A stretch of 64,000 nt of DNA from Cellulomonas sp. ES6 (GCF_030053835.1 NZ_CP125655.1:1798001-1862000), one strand, 5' to 3'. Positions 10,205-19,544 are shown, numbered from the stretch's first letter. Translations and numbers: made by a program. Notes: generated from the letters alone by a model not told the origin.

Positions 10205-11524
10205 ATGAGCCAGCCCCAGTGGTCGTTCGAGACCCGCCAGATCCACGCCGGCCAGACGCCCGACGCCGCCACCGGCGCCCGCGCCCTGCCGATCTACCAG
10301 ACCACGTCCTACGTCTTCCCCGACGCGGGCGTGGCGGCCGACCGGTTCGCCCTCAAGGACCTCGGCCCGATCTACACCCGCATCGGCAACCCGACGGTCC
10401 AGGCCGTCGAGGACCGGATCGCCTCGCTCGAGGGCGGCGTCGGCGCGCTGCTGCTCGCCTCCGGCCAGGCCGCCGAGACCTACGCGATCCTCAACATCGC
10501 CGAGGCCGGCAGCCACATCGTCGCCAGCCCGTCCCTGTACGGCGGCACCTACAACCTGCTGCACCACACGCTGCCCCGCTTCGGCATCGAGACGACGTTC
10601 GTCACCGACCCGCACGACCCGCAGGCCTGGCGCGACGCCGTGCGCCCGAACACCAAGGCGTTCTACGCCGAGACGGTGCCCAACCCGAAGCAGGACGTGC
10701 TCGACATCGAGACCGTCGCCGGCATCGCCCACGACTCCGGCGTCCCCCTCATCGTCGACAACACCGTCGCGACGCCGTACCTGATCCGGCCGCTGGAGTG
10801 GGGCGCGGACGTCGTCGTGCACTCCGCCACCAAGTACCTCGGGGGTCACGGGACCGCGATCGGCGGCGTGATCGTCGACGGCGGCACGTTCGACTACGGC
10901 ACCGACCCGGAGCGCTACCCCTCGTTCAACCAGCCCGACCCGTCGTACGACGGCCTGGTGTTCGCCCGGGACCTCGGCAAGGACGGCGCCTTCGGCGTCA
11001 ACCTCTCCTACGTCCTGCGCGCGCGGGTCCAGCTGCTGCGCGACCTCGGCGCGGCGATCAGCCCGTTCAACGCGTTCCTCATCGCGCAGGGCCTCGAGAC
11101 GCTGTCGCTGCGCGTCGAGCGGCACGTCGCGAACGCCCAGAAGGTCGCCGAGTGGCTGGAGGCGCGCGACGACGTGCTCTCCGTGACGTACGCCGGCCTG
11201 CCGTCCCACCCCCAGTACGAGCTCGGCCGCAAGTACGGGCCGCGCGGCACGGGCGCGGTGCTGGCGTTCGAGATCGCCGGCGGGGCCGAGGCCGGGCAGG
11301 CGTTCGTCTCCGCGCTGGAGCTCCACTCCAACGTCGCGAACATCGGCGACGTGCGCTCGCTCGTCATCCACCCCGCGTCGACCACCCACAGCCAGCTCAC
11401 GCCCGAGGAGCAGGCGCTGTCCGGCGTCACGCCGGGCCTGGTCCGGCTCGCCGTCGGCCTGGAGGGGATCGAGGACATCCTCGCCGACCTCGACGCCGGG
11501 TTCCGCGCCGCCAAGGGGGCCTGA
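10205..11524 (+). CDS. metY: O-acetylhomoserine aminocarboxypropyltransferase/sulfhydrylase
   Basis: A PLP enzyme that makes homocysteine (with acetate) from O-acetylhomoserine and sulfide, the direct-sulfhydrylation route to methionine. 439 aa. Visible are the family N-terminus FETRQIHAGQ, YTRIGNPT, and the PLP lysine K210 in HSATKYLGGHG. The start is ATG 10205 with an AGGAG about 10 nt upstream. metX follows 8 nt after the stop, so both steps of the pathway are in one transcript, and a Met/Cys leader ORF precedes it. Confidence 0.95.
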   Translation: MSQPQWSFETRQIHAGQTPDAATGARALPIYQTTSYVFPDAGVAADRFALKDLGPIYTRIGNPTVQAVEDRIASLEGGVGALLLASGQAAETYAILNIAEAGSHIVASPSLYGGTYNLLHHTLPRFGIETTFVTDPHDPQAWRDAVRPNTKAFYAETVPNPKQDVLDIETVAGIAHDSGVPLIVDNTVATPYLIRPLEWGADVVVHSATKYLGGHGTAIGGVIVDGGTFDYGTDPERYPSFNQPDPSYDGLVFARDLGKDGAFGVNLSYVLRARVQLLRDLGAAISPFNAFLIAQGLETLSLRVERHVANAQKVAEWLEARDDVLSVTYAGLPSHPQYELGRKYGPRGTGAVLAFEIAGGAEAGQAFVSALELHSNVANIGDVRSLVIHPASTTHSQLTPEEQALSGVTPGLVRLAVGLEGIEDILADLDAGFRAAKGA

Positions 11525-11532
11525 GCACCGCC

Positions 11533-12786
11533 GTGACCTCCGCCACCACCCGTCCGACGGGCGCCGTGACCCCCACGGCGCCCGTCGGCGCGCCCGCGTC
11601 AGGACGGTCCGACGTGCCCGAGCACCGCACCACCCGCCAGCCCCGCCGCCGCGCCCTGCCCGACGGCCCGCCGCGCGCGTCGTCCGCCTGGCGCGAGGGG
11701 GACCCCGTCGGCCGGCGGCAGTTCGCCGACCTCGGCCCGCTCGACCTCGAGGCCGGCGGCCGCCTGCCGGGCGTCCGGCTCGCGTACGAGACCTGGGGCA
11801 CCCTCGCGCCCGACGGCTCGAACGCGGTGCTCGTGCTGCACGCCCTGACCGGCGACTCGCACGTGACGGGCCCGGCCGGGCCGGGCCACCCGACCCCGGG
11901 CTGGTGGTCGACGCTCGTGGGCCCCGGGGCGCCGATCGACACGGACCGCTGGTTCGTCGTCGCGCCGAACGTCCTCGGCGGCTGCCAGGGCAGCACCGGG
12001 CCGGCCACCGCGGCCCCGGACGGCCGGCCGTGGGGCAGCCGGTTCCCGCACCTGACGGTCCGGGACCAGGTGGCCGCGGAGGTCCGGCTCGCCGACGCGC
12101 TCGGCGTCGGGTCGTGGGCGCTCGTCGTCGGCGCCTCGATGGGCGGCCAGCGCGCGCTCGAGTGGGCCGTCACCGCGCCGTCCCGGGTGCGGGGGCTCGC
12201 CGCGATCGCGACGACCGCGCAGACCTCCGGCGACCAGATCGCCTCGTTCCACACCCAGCTCGCGGCGCTCGCCGCCGACCCGCGGTTCCGCGGCGGGGAC
12301 TACTACGACGCGCCCGACGGGGAGGGGCCGCACGTGGGTCTCGGCCTCGCGCGGCAGATCGCCCACCAGACGTACCGCAGCGCCACCGAGCTCGACCAGC
12401 GCTTCGGCCGGATCCCGCAGGGCGGCGAGGAGCCGCTCGAGGGCGGGCGGTTCGCGGTGCAGTCCTACCTCGACCACCACGGCGACAAGCTCGCCCGCCG
12501 GTTCGACGCGAACACGTACGCGGTGCTGACGCGCTCGATGATCACGCACGACCTCGGCCGCGACCGCGGCGGCGTCGAGGCGGCGCTCGCGACCGTCACC
12601 GCCCGCACGCTCGTCGTCGCCGTGGACTCCGACCGGCTGTTCCTGCCCGAGCAGTCCGCCCGCATCGCCGCCGGCATCCCCGGCTCCGGCCCGGTCCGCA
12701 CGCTGCACACCCCGTACGGCCACGACGGGTTCCTCATCGAGCACGACCAGCTCGGCCCGCTCGTGCGCGCGCACCTGGAGGGCTGA
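11533..12786 (+). CDS. metX: Homoserine O-acetyltransferase
   Basis: Acetylates homoserine with acetyl-CoA to give MetY its substrate. An alpha/beta hydrolase fold with the nucleophile in GASMGG (S202), the oxyanion region LVLHALTGDSH, and catalytic Asp/His in the C-terminal AVDSDRLF and YGHDGF segments. From GTG 11533 the protein is 417 aa, with an N-terminal extension of about 40-60 residues rich in Thr/Pro/Arg; GTG 11614 would give a more typical length. It forms an operon with metY. Confidence 0.93.
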   Translation: MTSATTRPTGAVTPTAPVGAPASGRSDVPEHRTTRQPRRRALPDGPPRASSAWREGDPVGRRQFADLGPLDLEAGGRLPGVRLAYETWGTLAPDGSNAVLVLHALTGDSHVTGPAGPGHPTPGWWSTLVGPGAPIDTDRWFVVAPNVLGGCQGSTGPATAAPDGRPWGSRFPHLTVRDQVAAEVRLADALGVGSWALVVGASMGGQRALEWAVTAPSRVRGLAAIATTAQTSGDQIASFHTQLAALAADPRFRGGDYYDAPDGEGPHVGLGLARQIAHQTYRSATELDQRFGRIPQGGEEPLEGGRFAVQSYLDHHGDKLARRFDANTYAVLTRSMITHDLGRDRGGVEAALATVTARTLVVAVDSDRLFLPEQSARIAAGIPGSGPVRTLHTPYGHDGFLIEHDQLGPLVRAHLEG

Positions 12787-12820
12787 GCCGGCGACGCACC
12801 GGCCGTGGCACCCTGTGCCC

Positions 12821-13648
12821 ATGGCAGCCACCAGGACCGGGGACGTCACCGAGCGCGAGGCCGTGCTGCGCCGGCAGTGGGACACGCTGCGCGCCTGGGT
12901 CGGGGACGTGGTCGCGGCCGGCGACGGCGGCGCCCCGAGCATCCTCGACGGCTGGACGGTCGCGGACCTCGTCGCGCACCTCGGCCGGGCGATGGGCGCG
13001 CTGACCGCCTGCGAGCCCGCGCCCCCGGGGACCGTCCCGCTGACGCTCGGCGAGTACCTCGGCACGTACGCGGGCCGCGCCGCGGACATCGACCGGGTCA
13101 CGCGCGAGCTCGCCGCGCAGATCGCCGACGACCCGCTGCGGCACGTCGACGACCTCGTGCGCCAGGCCTTGCGCCACGTCGCCGACCTCGGCCCCGCCGA
13201 CCAGGTGGTGCAGGCGCGCCGGGGACCCGTGCTGCTGTCCACCATGCTCACGTCCCGGATCACCGAGCTCGTGGTGCACGCGGACGACCTCCAGCGGTCC
13301 CTCGCACGCACCCGGGGCGCCGCGCCGGGTTCGCGCGCCGAGCTCGGCGACGGCGTCGGGCCGCTCCCCGGCGTGCCCGGAGGTCTGGGACCGGCCGGCG
13401 GCCTCGGCGACGGCGTCACCTCCGGGGGGCCGCTCGACGGCGACGCCCTCGACCTCGTCGCGCAGGAGCTCCTGGCCATCGTGCGCGCCCGCGGCGGCTG
13501 GGACCTGGAAGTGGTGCGCCCGCTGACCTGGGTGCGCCTCGCGGCCGGCCGGGTCCCGTACGACGTGGACGTGCTCGCGTCCGCCCTCGCGCCGCGGTTC
13601 CCCTCGGACGCGGTCCCGGACCTGGGACGCATGCTCCCGCTGCTCTGA
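12821..13648 (+). CDS. Maleylpyruvate-isomerase-type N-terminal domain protein
   Basis: About 275 aa. ILDGWTVADLVAHLGRAMGAL is the helical W-x-x-x-D-L-x-x-H-L motif of the DinB/mycothiol-dependent maleylpyruvate isomerase N-terminal superfamily (TIGR03083-like), where conserved His residues bind metal; a second His-Ala-Asp-Asp motif follows in VVHADDL. Such proteins use or respond to mycothiol, but the substrate here is unknown. ATG 12821 is preferred over GTG 12815. It stands 34 bp after metX, and either its own promoter or readthrough is possible. Confidence 0.7.
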   Translation: MAATRTGDVTEREAVLRRQWDTLRAWVGDVVAAGDGGAPSILDGWTVADLVAHLGRAMGALTACEPAPPGTVPLTLGEYLGTYAGRAADIDRVTRELAAQIADDPLRHVDDLVRQALRHVADLGPADQVVQARRGPVLLSTMLTSRITELVVHADDLQRSLARTRGAAPGSRAELGDGVGPLPGVPGGLGPAGGLGDGVTSGGPLDGDALDLVAQELLAIVRARGGWDLEVVRPLTWVRLAAGRVPYDVDVLASALAPRFPSDAVPDLGRMLPLL

Positions 13649-13675
13649 CCCCCCCCGCACCCGCTCCCGCACGCC

Positions 13676-13755
13676 CGGACCCGCGCACGCACGGTCCGGA
13701 CCCGCGCACGCACGGCCCGCGCGCCCGCCCAGCCCAGCCCCGCCCAGCCCAGCCC
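13676..13755. repeat. Two short tandem repeats
   Basis: Two copies of a 21-bp unit beginning CGGACCCGCGCACGCACGG (13676-13696, 13697-13717), then two copies of a 15-bp unit CGCCCAGCCCAGCCC (13726-13740, 13741-13755). They are noncoding and lie between the 12821 gene and a large hairpin. Confidence 0.8.
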
Positions 13756-13769
13756 CCGGCCACGCTCGC

Positions 13770-13827
13770 CGAGAAGCCAGGACACGCCGAGCGGCCCCGC
13801 GGATCCCGGGCGTGTCCTGGCTTCTCG
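13770..13827. terminator. Long perfect hairpin (19-bp arms)
   Basis: CGAGAAGCCAGGACACGCC (13770-13788) is exactly complementary to 13809-13827, with a 20-nt loop. It is probably the terminator of the metYX transcript or its downstream gene, but the arms are unusually long and the sequence is less GC-rich than its surroundings. Confidence 0.6.
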
Positions 13828-13884
13828 GGCGCCCGGGCGGCCGGACCGGGCGGGATCGCGCCCGCGCGGGCCCGCGCGCGTGGT

Positions 13885-13890
13885 TAGGTT
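13885..13890 (+). promoter_or_regulatory. -10 box of a leaderless promoter
   Basis: TAGGTT, then 6 nt, then the GTG start of the oxidoreductase at 13897; the layout of a leaderless transcript, and support for that start codon. Confidence 0.55.
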
Positions 13891-13896
13891 GGGGGC

Positions 13897-14859
13897 GTGC
13901 TCGCTGCCTACGTCAACCGGTTCGCGCCCGAGGAGCCGCTCGCCGGCCTGGTCGTCGGGGACCTGCCCGCACCGGAGCCCCGCACGCACTGGACCACGGT
14001 GGACGTCCGGGCGGCCGCGCTCAACCAGCACGACCTGTGGTCGCTGCGCGGCGTCGGGCTGCGGGCCGAGCAGCTGCCGATGGTGCTCGGCACCGACGCG
14101 GCGGGCGTGACGGCGGACGGCCGCGAGGTCGTGGTGCACGCGGTGGTCGGCGGCGACTCCGGCCACGGCGTCGGGCCCGACGAGCCCCGCTCCCTGCTGT
14201 CCGAGCGCTACCCCGGGACCCTCGCCGAGCAGGTCGCGGTCCCCACCTGGAACCTCGTGCCGAAGCCCGCGGAGCTGTCCTGGGCCGAGGCCGCGTGCGT
14301 GCCCACGGCGTGGCTGACCGCGTACCGGATGCTGTTCCGCACCGGTGGCGCCCAGCCCGGCCAGCGCGTGCTCGTGCAGGGCGCCGGGGGCGGCGTCGCG
14401 ACGGCCGCGGTCCGGCTGGCGTCCGCCGCGGGGCTGGAGGTCTGGGTGACGAGCCGCGACGCCTCCCGGCGCGAGCGGGCGCTGACGCTCGGCGCCGCCG
14501 GGGCCGTGGCGCCCGGGGAGCGGCTGCCCGTCCGCGTCGACCTCGTGATCGAGACCGTCGGCGCGGCGACCTGGTCGCACTCGGTCCGCTCGGTGCGTCC
14601 CGGCGGGACGATCGTGGTGGCCGGCGCGACCACCGGGGACCCCGCGGCGATGGAGATCCAGCGGCTGTTCTTCCTGGAGATCGCGGTGCTCGGCGCCACC
14701 ATGGGCTCCCGCCTGGACCTCGAGCAGCTGCTGGGGTTCCTCGCCCGCACCGGCATCCGGCCCGTCGTGGACTCGACCGTCCCGCTGGCCCGGGTCGGCG
14801 AGGGGCTGGCACGCTTGGCACGCGGCGAGCAGTTCGGGAAGGTCGTCGCGGAGGTCTGA
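13897..14859 (+). CDS. Zinc-free alcohol dehydrogenase/quinone oxidoreductase (MDR family)
   Basis: 320 aa, medium-chain reductase with an N-terminal GroES-like domain (AAALNQHDLWSLRGVG, VLGTDAAGVT) and a Rossmann domain (VLVQGAGGGVATAAVRLA). It lacks the structural-zinc cysteines of classical alcohol dehydrogenases, so an NAD(P)H-dependent quinone or enone reductase is likelier. Substrate unknown. The start, GTG 13897, is supported by a leaderless -10 box. The hydrolase at 14896 follows after 36 bp and may be cotranscribed. Confidence 0.85.
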   Translation: MLAAYVNRFAPEEPLAGLVVGDLPAPEPRTHWTTVDVRAAALNQHDLWSLRGVGLRAEQLPMVLGTDAAGVTADGREVVVHAVVGGDSGHGVGPDEPRSLLSERYPGTLAEQVAVPTWNLVPKPAELSWAEAACVPTAWLTAYRMLFRTGGAQPGQRVLVQGAGGGVATAAVRLASAAGLEVWVTSRDASRRERALTLGAAGAVAPGERLPVRVDLVIETVGAATWSHSVRSVRPGGTIVVAGATTGDPAAMEIQRLFFLEIAVLGATMGSRLDLEQLLGFLARTGIRPVVDSTVPLARVGEGLARLARGEQFGKVVAEV

Positions 14860-14895
14860 GGCACCGGGCCGCGCGCCCACGACGGAGGAGGGCGC

Positions 14896-15864
14896 ATGGC
14901 GGGTCGCTGGCAGCCGGACGTCCTGGGCGACGGCTACCGCGTGCGGACCCTGGAGCTCGCGCCCGACGACGAGGGCGAGGTCGTCGCCAGCCTCGTGCGG
15001 TACGCGCCCCCGACGCCGGAGCCGGTGCGCCCGTCCCGTGCGGTGCTGTACCTGCACGGGTGGTCCGACTACTTCTTCCAGACCGGGCTCGCGGAGTTCT
15101 GGCACGCGCAGGGCGCCGCGTTCTACGCCCTCGACCTGCGCAAGTACGGCCGCAGCCTGCGCCCGCACCAGACGCCCGGCTACGTCGACGACCTGCGGAC
15201 CTACGACGAGGACATCGAGGTCGCCCTGGAGCAGGTGCACCGCGACCTCGGCCGGTTCGCGCGCGTGATGCTCATGGGCCACTCGACGGGCGGTCTCATC
15301 AGCGTCCTGTGGGCGAACCGGCACCCGGGCCGGTTCCACGGCCTCGTCCTCAACAGCCCGTGGCTGGAGCTCCAGGGCGCGGCCGTCGCCCGGCACGTCA
15401 GCGCCCCCGCGATCGCGCGCCTGGCGCGCCTGCAGCCCAAGGCACCGCTGCCGAACATCGACCCCGGGTACTACGCACGCACGCTGCGGAGCGCCGACGG
15501 GGGCGAGTGGACGTACGAGGACGCGTGGCGCCCGGCCCGGTCGTTCCCCGTCCGGCCGGGGTGGCTCGCGGCGATCCTCGACGGTCACGCGGAGGTCGCG
15601 CGGGGGCTGCACATCCGGCGGCCGGTGCTGATGCTCGCGTCGGACCGCACGGTCATCAGCCCGCGGTGGAGCGAGGACATGCGCGCCGCCGACGTGGTGC
15701 TCGACGTGGAGCTGCTGGCGCGGCGCGCCGTCCAGCTCGGGCCGGTCGTGTCCGTGGTGCGGATCGCCGGCGGGCTGCACGACCTCACGCTGTCACCGGC
15801 CCCGGTCCGGGCGCGGCTGTACGCCGAGATCAGCCGGTGGACGGCGGCCTACGGCTGGTCCTGA
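14896..15864 (+). CDS. Alpha/beta hydrolase (monoglyceride lipase/serine aminopeptidase type)
   Basis: 322 aa. Nucleophile motif GHSTGG after VMLM, preceded by LYLHGWSDYFFQTGLAEFW (oxyanion HG), with the C-terminal catalytic His in GGLHDL. No signal peptide is seen, so it is probably cytoplasmic. The family includes lysophospholipases and esterases; substrate unknown. A GGAGG ribosome site precedes ATG 14896. Confidence 0.85.
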   Translation: MAGRWQPDVLGDGYRVRTLELAPDDEGEVVASLVRYAPPTPEPVRPSRAVLYLHGWSDYFFQTGLAEFWHAQGAAFYALDLRKYGRSLRPHQTPGYVDDLRTYDEDIEVALEQVHRDLGRFARVMLMGHSTGGLISVLWANRHPGRFHGLVLNSPWLELQGAAVARHVSAPAIARLARLQPKAPLPNIDPGYYARTLRSADGGEWTYEDAWRPARSFPVRPGWLAAILDGHAEVARGLHIRRPVLMLASDRTVISPRWSEDMRAADVVLDVELLARRAVQLGPVVSVVRIAGGLHDLTLSPAPVRARLYAEISRWTAAYGWS

Positions 15865-15876
15865 CCGCCGCGCGCG

Positions 15877-17049
15877 TCAGCGGACGCCGACCGCCTCGCC
15901 CAGCGTGGGGCCGTCCTCGCCGAACCGCCAGACGCGCCAGCCGTCCGTCGGGGACTCGAGGTCGGCCGCGACCGTCGCCGCGTCGTCCGGGTCGGCGTGC
16001 ACGCTGCCACCCGGCAGCTCGATGAGGCCGTCGGCGCGCAGCGTCGCGGTGAGGCGCTGGCCGCGGCGCACGCGGTGCCACACGAGCTCCAGCGCCGAAC
16101 GCTCGGCGGCCGCGAGCGCGGCGAGCTCGGGCAGCGGGCGGTGGTCGACCTCGCCGCGGTGCTGCGGTCCCCCGTCCGGCGGCACGGGCGGCATGAGCGT
16201 GGTCTCGTCGCTGCGCGGCGACGACGGTGCGGGCCGGGGCGTCGGCGGGCCGGCGGGCGCCGGGGCGGCCGGGGCGGTGGCGTCCCGCTGCGCGTCGGGC
16301 TCCCCCGCGGCGGCGTGCCGTCGCGGACCGGGGCCGTCGGCGGCGTCGGTACCGTCGGCGGCGACGGACGGGGTCGGCGCGGCGTCGGCCGGCGCCGGGA
16401 CCACCGGGGTGGGGTCCGTGACCGCGGCCGACGGCGGCGGCGCGACCTGCACCGCGCCGGTGCGCGGGCCGGGCTCCACCGCGCGCCGGACGCCCGCGGT
16501 GGACGAGCGCAGCGGCGACACGTCGACGTAGCGACGGCCGCCCGGCCCCTGGGTCACGCCCATCCGCAGCACCTCGACGTGCAGGCCGGCGGTGACGAAG
16601 TCGACGGCGTCCAGCAGCCCGCCGGTCACGTCCGCGCACACGACGACGAGGCGCACGCCCGCCGCGGTGTCGCGGCTCGCGAGGATCGGGGAGCGGTCGC
16701 GGAACACGGCGAGGTCGGCCTCGAACGACTCCGCGCCGCCGGCGTACATCCGCGCGAGGTCCGACCGGCTCAGGCGCGCGGCGCCGCCCGCGTGCCGCAG
16801 CGCGCGCACCAGCGCCGCCTCGTCGAGCAGCTGCACGACCTCGACGACGACGGGGCGCGCGGAGGCGTCGAGCGCCAGCAGGTGCGGGCCGCCGGGGCCG
16901 CCCTCGCGCACGGGGAGCACCTGCTCGCCCAGCAGCGCGGAGACGTGGTCGGTGACGAGGGCCGAGGAGTCGGCGTCGAACGAGTCGGAGCGGGGTCGCA
17001 TCGGCTGGACGAGACTGCTGCGGCCGCCGTCGAGCTCGAAGATCGCCAT
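15877..17049 (-). CDS. PD-(D/E)XK-like fold plus RAMA domain protein
   Basis: 390 aa from ATG 17049 (MAIFELDGGRSSLV). The first 190 residues carry a restriction-nuclease-like core: PHLLALDASARPVVVEVVQL followed by a helix (LVRALRHAGGAARLSRSDLARMYAG). The expected catalytic Lys after the E-V is replaced (EVVQ), so activity is doubtful. A Pro/Ala-rich linker follows. The last 75 residues (GQRLTATLRADGLIELPGG, then DAATVAADLE, then GWRVWRF) match the RAMA domain, found in restriction/modification-related proteins and thought to bind modified DNA. I infer a DNA-binding role; the true function is unknown. Confidence 0.65.
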   Translation of the reverse strand: MAIFELDGGRSSLVQPMRPRSDSFDADSSALVTDHVSALLGEQVLPVREGGPGGPHLLALDASARPVVVEVVQLLDEAALVRALRHAGGAARLSRSDLARMYAGGAESFEADLAVFRDRSPILASRDTAAGVRLVVVCADVTGGLLDAVDFVTAGLHVEVLRMGVTQGPGGRRYVDVSPLRSSTAGVRRAVEPGPRTGAVQVAPPPSAAVTDPTPVVPAPADAAPTPSVAADGTDAADGPGPRRHAAAGEPDAQRDATAPAAPAPAGPPTPRPAPSSPRSDETTLMPPVPPDGGPQHRGEVDHRPLPELAALAAAERSALELVWHRVRRGQRLTATLRADGLIELPGGSVHADPDDAATVAADLESPTDGWRVWRFGEDGPTLGEAVGVR

Positions 17050-17252
17050 CAGTACGCTGCTTCCCTTCCTGCGTCCGCCGTCCCGCCGCACCGCGGCGCG
17101 GACCTCGCGGCCGGCGCCCCTCGCCGGTGCCCGCGGACGCGCTCCACCGCACGGCAGTCTGTCATCCCCCGGGCGTCACCCGGCCCGGGAACCACCCATC
17201 TGCACGACATGTCCACGCGGGCCGGCGGCACCTCGGCGCACCGCCCGCCCCG

Positions 17253-17546
17253 TCACGACCGAAGACGTTCCTCCAGCCGCTCGACCTTGCCCGTCAGCTC
17301 GCCGGTGCGGCCGGGCCGGATGTCGGCCTTCAGCACCAGGCTCACCCGCCCGCCGTGCCGACCGACCGCCTCCGTGGCGCGGCGCACGACGTCCATGCAC
17401 TCGTCCCACTCGCCCTCGACCGTCGTGAACATCGCGTCCGTGCGGTTCGGGAGCCCGGACTCGCGCACCACGCGCACGGCGTCGGCGACGGCCTCGGTCA
17501 CGGACTCGCCGGAGCCGAGCGGGGAGACGGAGAACGCCACGAGCAT
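17253..17546 (-). CDS. MTH1187/YkoF-type thiamine-binding protein
   Basis: 97 aa from ATG 17546 ([20 protein letters not shown]). The length, the opening beta strand and the Asn/Asp-containing core ([19 protein letters not shown]) match the MTH1187 family, small ferredoxin-fold proteins reported to bind thiamine-type ligands. It is a single gene with no visible partner. Confidence 0.8.
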   Translation of the reverse strand: MLVAFSVSPLGSGESVTEAVADAVRVVRESGLPNRTDAMFTTVEGEWDECMDVVRRATEAVGRHGGRVSLVLKADIRPGRTGELTGKVERLEERLRS

Positions 17547-17701
17547 GCCTCCCACCCTGGTGCAGGACCCCGGCCCGCGTCCACCCCCCGGACGGCTGCA
17601 CCGCACCACCCATCCGCCGCCGCGTCCGCTCCGAACCACGGGTGCGTGCGGACCTGCGCGCACCGTCAGCGGGGACGCAACCCCGGGAGGAGACAGATCA
17701 C

Positions 17702-18121
17702 ATGAGCCAGTCGGCCAACCGCCTCGTCGGCGGCATCTTCGGCGCGGTCTACCTGCTCGTCGGCATCGCGGGCTTCTTCGTCAGCTCCGGGGCGGCGTTC
17801 GCCGGCACCGAGGGCGGGACGCTGATCCTGTTCGAGGTGAACCCCCTGCACAACATCGTGCACCTCGGCATCGGCGCCGTCCTGCTGGGCGCCGCGGCGG
17901 CCTCCACGCGCGCCGCGAGGACCGCCAACACCACGGTGGGCGGCGTCTACCTGCTCGTGGGCCTGCTCGGGCTGTTCCTCGTCGGGTCGTCCGCGAACAT
18001 CCTGGCGCTGAACGGCGCCGACAACGTGCTCCACTTCGCCAGCGCCGTCCTGCTGCTGGGCGTGGGGCTCGGCGCGGACCGCACCGCCGAGGCGGGGACC
18101 ACGGCCCGCCGCGCGGCGTGA
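17702..18121 (+). CDS. DUF4383 four-helix membrane protein
   Basis: 139 aa. Four hydrophobic segments, the first being [15 protein letters not shown], and the family pattern [16 protein letters not shown] and [13 protein letters not shown]. Function unknown; the family is common in actinobacteria. A GGGAGGAGA ribosome site precedes ATG 17702. Its stop overlaps the next start by GTGA. Confidence 0.85.
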   Translation: MSQSANRLVGGIFGAVYLLVGIAGFFVSSGAAFAGTEGGTLILFEVNPLHNIVHLGIGAVLLGAAAASTRAARTANTTVGGVYLLVGLLGLFLVGSSANILALNGADNVLHFASAVLLLGVGLGADRTAEAGTTARRAA

Positions 18122-18717
18122 CCGCCCGCCGGCCGGCCGCGCCCCGGGCGGCCGGCGGAGCGCCCGCCCGCGCGGAGGGCGCCCTGGCGCTCACCGCGCG
18201 GGCGTGGGCGGCGACCGCGGCCCTGGGCCTCGGCCTGGTCGCCTGCGGCACGGGCGCCGGCCACCTGGCGCACCACCTCCCGGTCGGGGTCGCGCTGACC
18301 GGGCTCGGCCTCGCGGCGCTGGGGTGGTCGCTCGCGGCGCTCCGCGGGCCGGCCCCGGCGCCCCGCGCGGCGCTCGGCGCCCTGCTCGCCGCGGGGCCCC
18401 TGGTGCTGCTGAGCGCCCCCGCCACGGGCCGCGCCCCGACGCTCGCGGAGGGCGCCGCCCTCGTCCTGGCGCTGGCCGGCGCGGTGCTGCTCGGTCTCGC
18501 CGAGCGCGTGGCCTCCGCGCCGCGCCGACCCGAGCGCCGCCCGGGACCGCTCGGGCAGCTCGCCGCCCTCGCGACCGGCTCGGTGCTGGTCGCCCTCGTC
18601 ACCATCCCGGGGCTCGCGGCCACCGAGGCCGGCGAGCACGCCGTCCCGCACGGCCGGCACGGGCAGCAGGGCCCGCACGACGGTCACAGCCTGCCTGCCG
18701 AGCAGCCGCACCACTGA
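18118..18717 (+). CDS. Hypothetical membrane protein
   Basis: 199 aa with about five hydrophobic helices (for example AATAALGLGLVACGTGAGHL and ATGSVLVALVTIPGLAA) and a His-rich tail (HAVPHGRHGQQGPHDGHS). I recognise no family. The tail could bind metal, but this is only a compositional remark. The start is GTG 18118 in a GTGA overlap with the DUF4383 gene, so the pair is translationally coupled. Confidence 0.7.
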   Translation: MTARRPAAPRAAGGAPARAEGALALTARAWAATAALGLGLVACGTGAGHLAHHLPVGVALTGLGLAALGWSLAALRGPAPAPRAALGALLAAGPLVLLSAPATGRAPTLAEGAALVLALAGAVLLGLAERVASAPRRPERRPGPLGQLAALATGSVLVALVTIPGLAATEAGEHAVPHGRHGQQGPHDGHSLPAEQPHH

Positions 18718-18766
18718 GCCGCCCGGCCCGGCGCCGCTCGCTCGCGCCGCACGGACCGCCCGACGC

Positions 18767-18805
18767 CGCAGGCCCGGCTCCCCTCAGCGGGGAACCGGGC
18801 CTGCG
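18767..18805. terminator. Hairpin terminator between convergent genes
   Basis: CGCAGGCCCGG-C-TCCCC pairs with GGGGA-A-CCGGGCCTGCG around a short loop. It lies 20 bp beyond the rplA stop and serves both the rplKA transcript and the upstream plus-strand pair. Confidence 0.8.
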
Positions 18806-18824
18806 GTCGCGGTGGGGACGGGCG

Positions 18825-19544
18825 TCAGGCCGCGTCGTCCTCCGAGGTGAGGTTCCGGGTCTTGTTCTGGTCGAGCAGGATCCCGGGGCCGTTCGTGGTC
18901 GAGACGGTCGCCTTGGTGATGTAGCGGCCCTTCGACGCGGACGGCTTCAGACGCAGGATCTCCTCCAGCGCCGCGGCGTAGTTCTCCACCAGCGCGGTGT
19001 CCGAGAAGGACGTCTTGCCGATGATGAAGTGCAGGTTCGCGTGCTTGTCGACGCGGAACTCGATCTTGCCGCCCTTGATGTCGGCGACGGCCTTCGCGAC
19101 GTCCATGGTCACGGTGCCGGTCTTCGGGTTCGGCATGAGGCCACGCGGACCGAGCACCTTGCCGAGGCGGCCGACCTTGCCCATGAGGTCCGGGGTCGCG
19201 ACCGCGGAGTCGAAGTCGGTGTACCCGGCCGCGACCTTCTCGATCAGCTCGTCGCCGCCGACCTCGTCCGCACCGGCGGCGCGGGCCTGCTCGGCACGCT
19301 CGCCGTTCGCGAAGACGATGACGCGGGCCGTCTTGCCGGTGCCGTGCGGCAGGTTGACGGTGCCGCGCACCATCTGGTCCGCCTTGCGGGGGTCGACACC
19401 GAGGCGCATCGCGACCTCGACGGTGGCGTCGTACGACGTGGTCGACGTCTCCTGGGCCAGGCGGATCGCCTGGAGGGGGGCGTAGAGGGTGCCCGGCTCG
19501 ATCTTCTCGGCCGCGGCGCGGTACGCCTTGCTGTGCTTCGCCAT
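18825..19544 (-). CDS. rplA: Ribosomal protein L1
   Basis: 239 aa, normal length. L1 binds 23S rRNA at the L1 stalk and in many bacteria represses its own rplKA mRNA. Diagnostic segments: [30 protein letters not shown] and [13 protein letters not shown]. It lies 105 bp downstream of rplK in the conserved secE-nusG-rplK-rplA order. Confidence 0.98.
   Translation of the reverse strand: MAKHSKAYRAAAEKIEPGTLYAPLQAIRLAQETSTTSYDATVEVAMRLGVDPRKADQMVRGTVNLPHGTGKTARVIVFANGERAEQARAAGADEVGGDELIEKVAAGYTDFDSAVATPDLMGKVGRLGKVLGPRGLMPNPKTGTVTMDVAKAVADIKGGKIEFRVDKHANLHFIIGKTSFSDTALVENYAAALEEILRLKPSASKGRYITKATVSTTNGPGILLDQNKTRNLTSEDDAA

Noticed and set aside
13676..13755. CRISPR array
   Set aside because: Only two adjacent copies of each unit, with no spacers and no cas genes.
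15877..17049. An active restriction endonuclease
   Set aside because: The position normally holding the catalytic Lys is not Lys, and no methylase gene is nearby.
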